From Nocardioides iriomotensis (GTDB taxonomy: Bacteria; Actinomycetota; Actinomycetes; Propionibacteriales; Nocardioidaceae): a stretch of 64,000 bases of DNA. Each line of letters begins with the position of its first letter. The stretch's first letter is position 1. The notes beneath the pieces were generated by a model, which was given only the letters and a program-made list of their open reading frames with translations, did not search any database and had not been told where the DNA came from. The stretch spans positions 1 to 64,000 of the forward strand of contig NZ_SDPU01000007.1 in NCBI RefSeq assembly GCF_004168035.1. Direction: 5' to 3'. Shown here piece after piece: positions 34,706 to 42,473 of this stretch. The position numbers were made by a program, and so were the translations under genes.

Positions 34706-34728
34706 CCCACCCACAGGAGCCTCACCAG

Positions 34729-35916
34729 ATGAACGACACGCCCTCCGCGGGGACACTCGCGGTCGCCATGGTCGGTCACGCCTTCATGGGTGCCGCCCAC
34801 TCCCAGGCCTGGCGCACGGCGCCGCGGTTCTTCGACCTGCCGCTCGACCCGACGATGTCGGTGCTCTGCGGCCGTGACGCCGGGCGCGCAGCCGCGGCCG
34901 CCTCCCGGCTGGGCTGGGCCGAGAGCGCCACCGACTGGCGGTCCGTGATCACCCGTGACGACGTCGACCTGGTCGACATCTGCACCCCGGGCGACAGCCA
35001 CGCGGAGATCGCGGTGGCCGCGCTCGACGCGGGCAAGCACGTCCTGTGCGAGAAGCCGCTGGCCAACACGGTCGCGGAGGCGGAGCAGATGGCCGAGGCG
35101 GCCGAGCGGGCCCGCGCCGCGGGGGTGCGGGCCATGGTCGGCTTCACCTACCGCCGGGTCCCGGCCATCGCCTTCGCCCGGCAGCTCGTCGCCGAGGGGC
35201 GCATCGGCGAGGTCCGGCACGTCCGCGCGCAGTACCTCCAGGACTGGATCGCCGACCCCGAGGCACCGCACTCGTGGCGCCTCGACAAGGAGCGGGCAGG
35301 CTCCGGTGCGCTCGGCGACATCGGCGCCCACATCGTCGACCTCACCCAGTTCATCACGCAGGACCGGATCACCGAGGTGTCCGGCCAGCTCGTGACGTTC
35401 GTCAAGGAGCGCCCGGTCGCGGCCGAGCACTCCGGTCTGTCCGGCACCGCCGGACGTGCGGGCGAGACCGCCCCGGTCACCGTCGACGACGCGGCGGTCT
35501 TCCTCGCGAAGTTCACCGGCGGCGCCGTCGGCGTCTTCGAGGCGACCCGGTTCGCGACCGGCCGCAAGAACGCCATCCGGATCGAGATCAACGGCAGCGC
35601 CGGCAGCCTCGCCTTCGACTTCGAGGACATGAACGTCCTCCACCTCTACGACGCCACCGAGCCCGACGAGACCGCCGGCTTCAAGCGGATCCTCGTCACC
35701 GAGTCGACGCACCCGTACGTCGCCGCCTGGTGGCCGCCCGGCCACGGTCTCGGCTACGAGCACGGCTTCACCCACCAGGTGGTCGACCTCGTCACCGCCA
35801 TCGCCGAGGGCACCGACCCGGCCCCGACGTTCGCCGACGGCCTGCAGGTGCAGCGTGTGCTCGCCGCCGTCGAGACCAGCTCCGACACCCGCCTGTGGCA
35901 GGAGATCCCCGCATGA
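34729..35916 (+). CDS. Gfo/Idh/MocA family oxidoreductase
   Basis: A 395-residue NAD(P)-dependent sugar oxidoreductase. N-terminal Rossmann fold: [36 protein letters not shown] carries the catalytic/binding Lys of the EKP motif; [17 protein letters not shown] has the conserved Asp and His (D-x-x-x-H) of this family. Members oxidise hydroxyls of inositol, free sugars or glycosides, some at C3 of glycosides. In this setting it may act on the imported sugar or on a glycoside handled by the neighbouring TIM barrels. ATG 34729 has CAGGAG nine bases upstream; it overlaps xylA by four bases. Confidence 0.9.
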   Translation: MNDTPSAGTLAVAMVGHAFMGAAHSQAWRTAPRFFDLPLDPTMSVLCGRDAGRAAAAASRLGWAESATDWRSVITRDDVDLVDICTPGDSHAEIAVAALDAGKHVLCEKPLANTVAEAEQMAEAAERARAAGVRAMVGFTYRRVPAIAFARQLVAEGRIGEVRHVRAQYLQDWIADPEAPHSWRLDKERAGSGALGDIGAHIVDLTQFITQDRITEVSGQLVTFVKERPVAAEHSGLSGTAGRAGETAPVTVDDAAVFLAKFTGGAVGVFEATRFATGRKNAIRIEINGSAGSLAFDFEDMNVLHLYDATEPDETAGFKRILVTESTHPYVAAWWPPGHGLGYEHGFTHQVVDLVTAIAEGTDPAPTFADGLQVQRVLAAVETSSDTRLWQEIPA

Positions 35917-37073
35917 GCGACTACACCCCGCGCCCGGAGGACAAGTTCTCCTTCGGCCTCTGGACCGTCGGCTGGCAGGGGGTCGACGTGTTCGGCCCGG
36001 CGAGCCGGCCGCTGCTCGACCCCGTCGAGGCGACGTACACCCTGGCCGAGCTCGGCGCCTCCGCCGTCACGTTCCACGACGACGACCTGGTACCCGAGGA
36101 CAGCAAGCGCGAGGAGACCCTGGAGCGGTTCGCCAAGGCGCTCGCCGACACCGGCCTCGGCGTGGAGATGGTGACGACCAACCTCTTCGGCCACCCGGTG
36201 TTCAAGGAAGGCGCGTTCACCGCCAACAACCGCGAGGTCCGCAGGTACGCCGTCGCGAAGACGCTGCGCAACATCGACCTCGCCGCGAGCCTCGGCGCGC
36301 ACACCTTCGTGCTCTGGGGCGGGCGCGAGGGCGCGGAGCACGGCGCCGGCAAGAACGTCCGGGCCGCCCTCGACCGGTACGCCGAGTCGCTCAACCTGCT
36401 CTGCGCCTACGTCAAGGAGCAGGGCTACGACATCCGCTTCGCGCTGGAGCCGAAGCCCAATGAGCCGCGCGGCGACATCCTGCTGCCCACCATCGGACAC
36501 GCGCTCGCGCTGATCAGCGAGCTCGACGACCCGTCGATGGTCGGCCTCAACCCCGAGGTCGGGCACGAGGAGATGGCCGGGCTGAACTTCGCCCAGGGCA
36601 TCGCGCAGGCGCTCTGGCACGACAAGCTCTTCCACGTCGACCTCAACGGCCAGCACGGCCCCCGCTTCGACCAGGACCTGCGGTTCGGCGCCGGCAACCT
36701 GCGCGGCGCGTTCTGGACGGTCGACGCCCTCGAGGGCAGCGGCACCGGTAACCGCTACGACGGCTACCTGCACTTCGACTTCAAGCCGCCGCGCGCCGAG
36801 GCGATGGACGGCGTCTGGGAGTCGGCGCGGGCCTGCATGCGCAACTACCTGATCCTGCGTGACAAGGTGCGCGCGTTCCGGGCCGACCCGGACGTCGCCG
36901 CCGCCCTCGCCGCCGCCGAGGTCGCGACGCTCAACGAGCCCACTCTGGGCGACGGCGAGTCGCTGGCCGACCTCCGCGCGGAGAGCCACGACATCGAGGC
37001 GCTCGCCGGCCGCAGCGTCGGCATGGAGGCCCTCGACCAGCTCGCCATGGAGCACCTGCTCGGCGTGCGCTGA
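35913..37073 (+). CDS. xylA: Xylose isomerase (group I, actinobacterial type)
   Basis: A 386-residue metal-dependent isomerase turning D-xylose into D-xylulose (and glucose into fructose in vitro). The protein matches the Streptomyces-type enzyme along its length: [25 protein letters not shown] (catalytic His and Asp), [24 protein letters not shown] (metal Glu and the key Lys), [33 protein letters not shown] and the C-terminal [16 protein letters not shown] 35913 overlaps the Gfo/Idh stop. With xylB upstream it completes the isomerase route for xylose. Confidence 0.98.
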   Translation: MSDYTPRPEDKFSFGLWTVGWQGVDVFGPASRPLLDPVEATYTLAELGASAVTFHDDDLVPEDSKREETLERFAKALADTGLGVEMVTTNLFGHPVFKEGAFTANNREVRRYAVAKTLRNIDLAASLGAHTFVLWGGREGAEHGAGKNVRAALDRYAESLNLLCAYVKEQGYDIRFALEPKPNEPRGDILLPTIGHALALISELDDPSMVGLNPEVGHEEMAGLNFAQGIAQALWHDKLFHVDLNGQHGPRFDQDLRFGAGNLRGAFWTVDALEGSGTGNRYDGYLHFDFKPPRAEAMDGVWESARACMRNYLILRDKVRAFRADPDVAAALAAAEVATLNEPTLGDGESLADLRAESHDIEALAGRSVGMEALDQLAMEHLLGVR

Positions 37074-37114
37074 CGCCGCACCCTCCCCCGCCGTACCGGA
37101 AGGAACGAACTGAG

Positions 37115-38122
37115 ATGGCACGACCGATCACCCTGTTCACCGGCCAGTGGGCCGATCTGCCGTTCGAGGAGATGTGCAAGCTCGCCTCGGGCTGGGGGTA
37201 CGACGGCCTGGAGATCGCCTGCTGGGGCGACCACCTCGACCCGTGGCAGGCCGCCGAGGACGACTCCTACGTCAAGGCGAAGCTGGACCTGCTGGAGAAG
37301 TACGGCCTCAAGGTCTATGCGATCTCCAACCACCTCAAGGGCCAAGCCGTTTGCGACGACCCGATCGACCAGCGGCACAAGGACATCCTGTCCTCGCGCA
37401 TCTGGGGCGACGGCGATCCCGAGGGCGTGCGGCAGCGCGCGGCCGAGGAGATGAAGATGACCGCCCGCGCCGCCAAGAACCTCGGTGTCGACGTCGTCGT
37501 CGGCTTCACCGGCTCGTCCATCTGGAAGTACGTCGCGATGTTCCCGCCGGCCACCGCGGAGATGGTCGCGGCCGGCTACCGCGACTTCGCCGACCGGTGG
37601 AACCCGATCCTCGACGTGTTCGACGAGTGCGGCGTGAAGTTCGCGCACGAGGTGCACCCCTCCGAGATCGCCTACGACTACTGGACCACGGTCGCGACGA
37701 TGGAGGCGATCGGGCACCGCGAGGCGTTCGGCCTCAACTGGGACCCGAGCCACTTCGTCTGGCAGGACCTCGACCCGGTCGGGTTCCTCTGGGACTTCAA
37801 GGACCGGATCTACCACGTCGACTGCAAGGACGCGAAGCGTCAGGTCGGCAACGGTCGCAACGGCCGCCTCGGCTCGCACCTGCCCTGGGCCGACCCCCGA
37901 CGCGGCTGGGACTTCGTGTCCACCGGCCACGGCGACGTGCCCTGGGAGCAGTGCTTCCGGATGCTCAACACGATCGGCTACACCGGCCCGATCTCGATCG
38001 AGTGGGAGGACGCCGGCATGGACCGGCTGCTCGGCGCCCCGGAGGCGCTGGAGTTCGTCCGCCGGCTCGCCTTCGACGCACCGGAGGCCGCCTTCGACGC
38101 GGCCTTCTCCACCTCCGACTAG
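37115..38122 (+). CDS. Sugar phosphate isomerase/epimerase-like TIM barrel (AP endonuclease 2 family)
   Basis: A 335-residue cytoplasmic TIM barrel: [79 protein letters not shown], and [31 protein letters not shown]. The Glu (HEVH), Asp (NWDPSH), His (YHVDCKD) and Glu (IEWED) could bind one divalent metal as in xylose isomerase-like and C-deglycosylating enzymes. Such genes often accompany Gfo/Idh oxidoreductases in sugar and glycoside loci. The true substrate is unknown. It follows xylA by 41 bases, with GGAAGGAA upstream of ATG 37115. Confidence 0.85.
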   Translation: MARPITLFTGQWADLPFEEMCKLASGWGYDGLEIACWGDHLDPWQAAEDDSYVKAKLDLLEKYGLKVYAISNHLKGQAVCDDPIDQRHKDILSSRIWGDGDPEGVRQRAAEEMKMTARAAKNLGVDVVVGFTGSSIWKYVAMFPPATAEMVAAGYRDFADRWNPILDVFDECGVKFAHEVHPSEIAYDYWTTVATMEAIGHREAFGLNWDPSHFVWQDLDPVGFLWDFKDRIYHVDCKDAKRQVGNGRNGRLGSHLPWADPRRGWDFVSTGHGDVPWEQCFRMLNTIGYTGPISIEWEDAGMDRLLGAPEALEFVRRLAFDAPEAAFDAAFSTSD

Positions 38123-38156
38123 GTCCGGCCGGTCGAGCCTGTCGAGACCCCGGACC
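38122..38156. repeat. REP-like palindromic hairpin
   Basis: GGTCCGG and CCGGACC enclose the imperfect palindrome GGTCGAGCCTGTCGAGACC (38131-38149). Its reverse complement contains the GTCTCGACAGGCTCGAC-type core I associate with short interspersed repeats of high-GC actinobacteria. It begins at the last base of the TIM-barrel gene's stop codon and may end or protect the transcript. Confidence 0.5.
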
Positions 38157-38199
38157 CAGCACCACCCACAACACCAGTCCCCTCGGGAAAGGACTCACC

Positions 38200-39153
38200 A
38201 TGTGTTACGGATACGACGGCCACGCTGCCTTGCGCGAGTCGATGGAGAGGCGCGGCGCCAGCCGTCGCTCGTTCCTCAAGGGCGCAGCCGCCTCGCTGGC
38301 CGGCGCGGCCGCGGTCGGGGCCGGCGCGCTCCCCGCGTCGGCGGCGGTACACGCCGTACGACGGGTGCCGCCGGGCAAGATCAGCATCCAGCTGTACACC
38401 CTGCGCTCCATCATGAGCGGCGACGGGATCGAGGCGACGCTCGCGAAGCTGGAGGAGTACGGCTACCCACGCGTCGAGCTCGCCGGGCTCTACGGCCGGA
38501 CGGCGTCGTCGTTCCGCTCGACGCTGGACTCCTACGGCATCCGCGCCTCGTCGAGCCACGACGGGATCAGCGGGAGCACGGCCGCTCTGCACCAGAAGCT
38601 CCAGAACGCCGTCACGCTCGGCCAGAACTACGTCAACGTCCCGTACCTCAACTCCGCCGAGCTGTCGGCCTGGCAGGAGTGGGCCGACCAGATGAACGCC
38701 GAGGCCGCGGTCGCCAAGGGCTACGGCCTGCGCTACGGCTACCACAACCACGCCCACGAGTTCACGATCCGGCTCAGCAACGGCCAGACGCCGTGGGAGG
38801 TGTTCACCGAGCGGCTCGACCCGTCGCTGGTGCACCTCGAGGCGGACCTCTACTGGGTCGTCACCGGTGGTCTCAACAGCGGTGACGGCGTGGCCGACCC
38901 GGAGCAGTTCGCGATCGACACGATCAAGGCCGCGCCGCAGACCGTCCGGCAGTACCACGTGAAGGACAAGCAGTACGCACGACCGAACAGCGACGGCGAC
39001 CACGTCGACCTCGGCACCGGGTTCATCGAGTTCGACCGGATCTTCGCCGCGCACACCGTCGAGGAGTACATCGTCGAGAACGACTCTCCCGACGTCACCC
39101 CGCTGCAGACCGCGGAGGTCGGCTACAACTACCTCCGCACCCTGCGGTTCTAG
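38200..39153 (+). CDS. Tat-exported sugar isomerase/epimerase-like TIM barrel
   Basis: A 317-residue protein with a twin-arginine signal: SRRSFLKGAAASLAGAAAVGAGALPASA at about residues 21-48. The mature part is a xylose-isomerase-like TIM barrel: ISIQLYTLRSIM, LEEYGYPRVELAGLYG, YGIRASSSHDGI, LRYGYHNHAHEF, VHLEADLYWVVTGG, VRQYHVKDKQY and EYIVENDSP, giving possible metal ligands Glu, Asp/Glu, His and Glu. Export is odd for a phosphate-sugar enzyme, so it probably acts on free sugars or glycosides outside the cell. ATG 38200 has GGGAAAGGA upstream. Its TAG stop comes from the left end of the repeat element that follows. Confidence 0.87.
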   Translation: MCYGYDGHAALRESMERRGASRRSFLKGAAASLAGAAAVGAGALPASAAVHAVRRVPPGKISIQLYTLRSIMSGDGIEATLAKLEEYGYPRVELAGLYGRTASSFRSTLDSYGIRASSSHDGISGSTAALHQKLQNAVTLGQNYVNVPYLNSAELSAWQEWADQMNAEAAVAKGYGLRYGYHNHAHEFTIRLSNGQTPWEVFTERLDPSLVHLEADLYWVVTGGLNSGDGVADPEQFAIDTIKAAPQTVRQYHVKDKQYARPNSDGDHVDLGTGFIEFDRIFAAHTVEEYIVENDSPDVTPLQTAEVGYNYLRTLRF

Positions 39154-39317
39154 GGCGTGGCTCTCAATTCTGGCCGTCGCGAGCGTCGTCCGGTGCGTGC
39201 GATGGCAAGGCGCCGGAGCGAGGGCGGGCCGGCGGCCCGTCGAGTGACGGCAACGCCGCCAGCGTGCGTGTCCGGGCGGCGCGCAGCAGGCCAATGGAAT
39301 TGAGAGACACGCCCTAG
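39150..39317. mobile_element. 168-bp MITE-like element with 21-bp terminal inverted repeats
   Basis: The ends CTAGGGCGTG-N-CTCTCAATTC (39150-39170) and GAATTGAGAG-N-CACGCCCTAG (39297-39317) are inverted copies with one mismatch; pairing continues inward after a three-base offset (TGGCC with GGCCA). The interior is GC-rich without a transposase. The outer CTAG on each side could be a duplicated target site, which is the type used by IS5-group elements (inference). The element carries the TAG stop codons of both convergent neighbours and would form a long hairpin in RNA from either side. Confidence 0.7.
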
Positions 39318-39979
39318 GCTCCGATCAGCTCCAGCACCGCGGAGGTGGGCCGCACGTCGCCGAACGAGCGGTACACCACGTGGAGGCTGGCGTTGTGGTC
39401 CTGGTCGTCGACCGCCGCACAGGCGTCGGCGACCAGGACCACGCGGTAGCCCAGCGTGCTCGCGTCGCGCACGGTCGACTCGCAGCACACGTTCGTCACC
39501 GTGCCCGTCACGACCACCGTGTCGATCCCGCGCTCGGCCAGCAGCTCCGGCAGGGGCGAGCGTCCCGGGAAGAACGCGCTGGCTGCGGACTTCTCCACCA
39601 GCAGGTCCGTGTCCTCGCGCACCTCGAGCTCGTGCCAGAGCCGGTCGCGCAGCGGGCCGCTCCCGCCGGACGCGCTGTAGGCAGCCGCGACCTCCTCGCC
39701 GTAGAACTCCCGGTCGACCGCCGTACGACGGGAGGGGCCGGGCACCACCCAGGCCACCGTGCCGCCGGCGTCGCGCAGCGCCGTCGCGAGCGCGTTGACG
39801 CGCGGCACGAGGCCGAAGGCGTACTCGTTCTGCTCGACGAAGAACGGCACCACGTCGACCACGACGAGCGCCGTCCGGCGGGGGTCGAGCTGCTCGAACG
39901 CGTGCCGCCGTCCGCGGCGTGACTCGTGCCGGGCGTACTGCCGCTCGTCGATCCGCCAGTCGTGGGTGCGCCGCTGCAT
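39314..39979 (-). CDS. Isochorismatase-family cysteine hydrolase
   Basis: A 221-residue hydrolase of the isochorismatase/nicotinamidase fold. The catalytic triad is visible: Asp in ALVVVDVVPFF, Lys in LLVEKSAASAFFPG, and Cys in VTGTVTNVCCESTVRDA. A cis-peptide VVTGT segment precedes the cysteine. Substrate (isochorismate, a ureido compound or an amide) unknown. Its last codon and stop lie in the terminal repeat of the MITE-like element. A GDSL esterase gene lies upstream on the same strand's far side. Confidence 0.9.
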   Translation of the reverse strand: MQRRTHDWRIDERQYARHESRRGRRHAFEQLDPRRTALVVVDVVPFFVEQNEYAFGLVPRVNALATALRDAGGTVAWVVPGPSRRTAVDREFYGEEVAAAYSASGGSGPLRDRLWHELEVREDTDLLVEKSAASAFFPGRSPLPELLAERGIDTVVVTGTVTNVCCESTVRDASTLGYRVVLVADACAAVDDQDHNASLHVVYRSFGDVRPTSAVLELIGA

Positions 39980-40000
39980 CGGGCCAGTCTGGCCCGCGGG

Positions 40001-40858
40001 TCAGCCGAGCCCGAGCACCCGGACCGCGCGCGTCGCCATCCGGGCCTCGCCCAGCGCGTTGGGGTGCACCACGACCGGGTTCGTGCCCTGCAGCACCGGC
40101 TCGACCCAGCGCACACCGACCGGCTGGCAGGCGTCGTGACCCTCGGAGACCTTGTTGAGGTTGACGTACGTCGTGCCGGTGGCGGCGGCCGCGCGCCTCA
40201 CCGCGTCGTTGAGCACCCACTGGATGTGCCGGACGTAGGGGACGTCACCGGTCGCGACCGGCATCCGGTCGAAGCAGCCGACGGCCTTCGGCATGATCCA
40301 CGGGTAGCCGAGGATCGCGACCTCCGCCCTCGGCGCGCGACGGTGGACCGCCTTCAGCGCCTTCACCAGGTCGGGGTACGTCGTGGTGCGGATGGTGTCC
40401 GCGAAGGACGAGCCGTACCTCTCCTTGCAGGGGCTGCCCTGCCCGAGCGTGCTGAGGCCGGCCACGCCGCAGGACTGGATCGTGCTGATGAAGACGCCGC
40501 TGTCGTTGCCGCCGATCGTCATCGTGACCAGGTCGGCCTGCTTGGAGAGCGCGTCGAGCTGCGGCGCGACCCCGGGGTACTGCGACTCGAAGTAGTCGCT
40601 CGTGTCGGCTCCCCCGCAGGTCACGTCGACCAGCGCGGCTCCGGTCCGCTGGGCGATCCGGTGCGGGTAGTTGCTCGTGGAGCGCGCGCACTGCGGCGCC
40701 GCCGTCGGGTCGGGCGGCAGCACACCCGAGGCAGCGCTGTAGGAGTCGCCGAGCGCGACGTACCTCAGCGGGTCCTCCGACGCGGCCTGCGTCGGGGCGG
40801 CGAGCGCGGCGGCAGCGATCAGCGCGGAGAGGACGGGGACGAGCAGGCGGACGCGCAC
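40001..40858 (-). CDS. Secreted SGNH/GDSL hydrolase
   Basis: A 285-residue secreted esterase or lipase. Signal peptide: VRVRLLVPVLSALIAAAALAAPTQAA. Blocks of the SGNH family: VALGDSYSAASGV (nucleophile Ser), CGGADTSDY, IGGNDSGVF, and the terminal NPVVVHPNALGEARM with the catalytic Asp/His region reduced to HPN. Several cysteines fit the disulfide pattern of Streptomyces lipases. GTG 40858 was chosen because GAGGGAG lies six bases upstream; an extension to 40930 would spoil the signal peptide. Confidence 0.9.
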   Translation of the reverse strand: MRVRLLVPVLSALIAAAALAAPTQAASEDPLRYVALGDSYSAASGVLPPDPTAAPQCARSTSNYPHRIAQRTGAALVDVTCGGADTSDYFESQYPGVAPQLDALSKQADLVTMTIGGNDSGVFISTIQSCGVAGLSTLGQGSPCKERYGSSFADTIRTTTYPDLVKALKAVHRRAPRAEVAILGYPWIMPKAVGCFDRMPVATGDVPYVRHIQWVLNDAVRRAAAATGTTYVNLNKVSEGHDACQPVGVRWVEPVLQGTNPVVVHPNALGEARMATRAVRVLGLG

Positions 40859-40952
40859 GGAGTACTCCCTCGGTCGGTTGTCTGCACAGTGCAACTGGGA
40901 GTGACAACGCGCAAGACAGGACGAGGTCACGGGGCACCACTACGGTGTGCGG

Positions 40953-41519
40953 ATGTTCTCGCGGCTGCTCGGCTCGTTCCCCCGCTCCGACGTCCCGGGG
41001 CCGGAGGACGCCGGCCGTCCGCCGAGCGGCGTGCGAGCCGTCGTGGGAGAGCTCGCCGGCGCGACGCTCGCGGACGGCCTCTACCGGTTCCACACCGCGG
41101 CCTCGGCCGCCCGTGCGGACGCGATGGTGCTCGAGGCGTTCCCCGGGCTCGCCGGCCGGGTGGCCTGCTTCGGGTTCGACTGGCTCGGCCATCAGCTCAG
41201 CCTGGACCCCACCCGCGGCGCGGACGACGACCCCGAGGTGCTGCTCCTCGACGTCGCGTTCGGCGAGGTGCTGGAGGTCCCGGTCCCCTTCTCGCGGTTC
41301 CACGACGAGGAGGCGGTCGACCACGCGGACGCCGCCCTCGCGTCCGACTTCTACGCCGAGTGGCGGGAGACGACGGCCCAGCCCCTGGCGTTCGGCGAGT
41401 GCGCCGGCTACACGACACCGGTCTTCCTCGGCGGGGAGGACGACGTGGAGAACCTGGAGATCACCGACCTGGAGGTCTACTGGTCACTGACGGCGCAGCT
41501 CCGGCAGGGCATCTCCTAG
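40953..41519 (+). CDS. DUF1851-domain protein (T6SS immunity Tdi1-like)
   Basis: A 188-residue cytoplasmic protein whose C-terminal half matches DUF1851: FGECAGYTTPVFLGGEDDVENLEITDLEVYWSLTAQLRQ. This domain includes Tdi1, the immunity partner of a type VI secreted nuclease, but many members are of unknown function. No toxin or secretion gene is next to it. The middle segment FGFDWLGHQLSLDP and LDVAFGEVLEVPVPFSRFHDEE resembles the SUKH-like N-terminal part. The start could be GTG 40947 or ATG 40953; neither has a clear ribosome binding site. Confidence 0.75.
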   Translation: MFSRLLGSFPRSDVPGPEDAGRPPSGVRAVVGELAGATLADGLYRFHTAASAARADAMVLEAFPGLAGRVACFGFDWLGHQLSLDPTRGADDDPEVLLLDVAFGEVLEVPVPFSRFHDEEAVDHADAALASDFYAEWRETTAQPLAFGECAGYTTPVFLGGEDDVENLEITDLEVYWSLTAQLRQGIS

Positions 41520-41593
41520 CCGGTGGCCGGTGCCGCGATGAGTTCGCGGGCCCCCGGCGGTCGTACCTGCACCAGACCCCTGAGGAGGACCCC

Positions 41594-42472
41594 ATGACCG
41601 AGCCGACCACCCACCAGCTGTCCCGCCCCGGCGTCACCCTGACGTACGACGTCCGCGGCGACGTGGCGGACGCGACCCCTGACCGCCCGGTGCTCGTGCT
41701 CGTCGGCTCACCGATGGGCGCCGCCGGGTTCACGACGCTGGCGTCGCACTTCACCGACCGTCCCGTCGTGACCTACGACCCGCGCGGTGTCGAGCGCAGC
41801 GTGAAGGACGAGCCGGCGTCGGAGTCCACGCCCGAGGAGCACGCCGACGACATCGCGGCGATCATCGACGCGCTCGGCGTCGAGCACGTCGACCTGATGG
41901 GCAGCAGCGGCGGGGCCGTCAACGGCCTCGCCCTGGTCGCCCGGCACCCGGGCCGGGTCCGCACGCTCGTCGCGCACGAGCCGCCGGCTGTGGTCAACCT
42001 CCCTGACGCCGAGTGGGCGCTCGCCGCGAACGACGACATCGGCGCGACGTACCAGAAGGAGGGCATGGGCCCGGCCATGGCCAAGTTCATCGCGCTGGTG
42101 ATGCAGCAGGGCGAGATCACCCCGGCCTACCTCGAGCAGCCCGCGCCGGACCCGGCGATGTTCGGCCTCCCGGCGGAGGACGACGGCGACCGCACCGACG
42201 CGCTGCTCGGCCAGAACAACCGCAGCTGCGTGCGGCTGGTCCCCGACGTCGAGGCGATCCGGGCGAGCGGTACCCGCGTGGTCGTGGCCCGCGGCGTCGA
42301 GTCCGGCGAGCAGCTCGCGGCTCGTTCGGCGGGCGCGGTCGCGGCCCTGCTGGGGCAGGAGGCCGTGTCGTTCCCGAGCGACCACGGCGGCTTCCTCGGT
42401 GGCGAGTACGGCCAGCAGGGCGACCCCGACGCGTTCGCGTCGAGGCTGCGCGAGGTGCTCGACGGGGCGTGA
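41594..42472 (+). CDS. Alpha/beta hydrolase
   Basis: A 292-residue alpha/beta hydrolase: LVLVGSPMGAAGFTTLASHF, TYDPRGVERSVKDEP, nucleophile Ser in DLMGSSGGAVNGLAL, and His in FPSDHGGFLGG near the C-terminus. The oxyanion motif is GSPMG. Similar actinobacterial proteins are annotated only as hydrolases; esterase or haloalkane-type activity cannot be distinguished. ATG 41594 has an excellent GAGGAGG upstream. Confidence 0.86.
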   Translation: MTEPTTHQLSRPGVTLTYDVRGDVADATPDRPVLVLVGSPMGAAGFTTLASHFTDRPVVTYDPRGVERSVKDEPASESTPEEHADDIAAIIDALGVEHVDLMGSSGGAVNGLALVARHPGRVRTLVAHEPPAVVNLPDAEWALAANDDIGATYQKEGMGPAMAKFIALVMQQGEITPAYLEQPAPDPAMFGLPAEDDGDRTDALLGQNNRSCVRLVPDVEAIRASGTRVVVARGVESGEQLAARSAGAVAALLGQEAVSFPSDHGGFLGGEYGQQGDPDAFASRLREVLDGA

Positions 42473-42473
42473 G

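Noticed and set aside
41594-42472. A toxin-immunity pair formed by the DUF1851 protein and the following hydrolase
   Set aside because: The hydrolase is an ordinary alpha/beta hydrolase with its own strong ribosome binding site and no toxin features.
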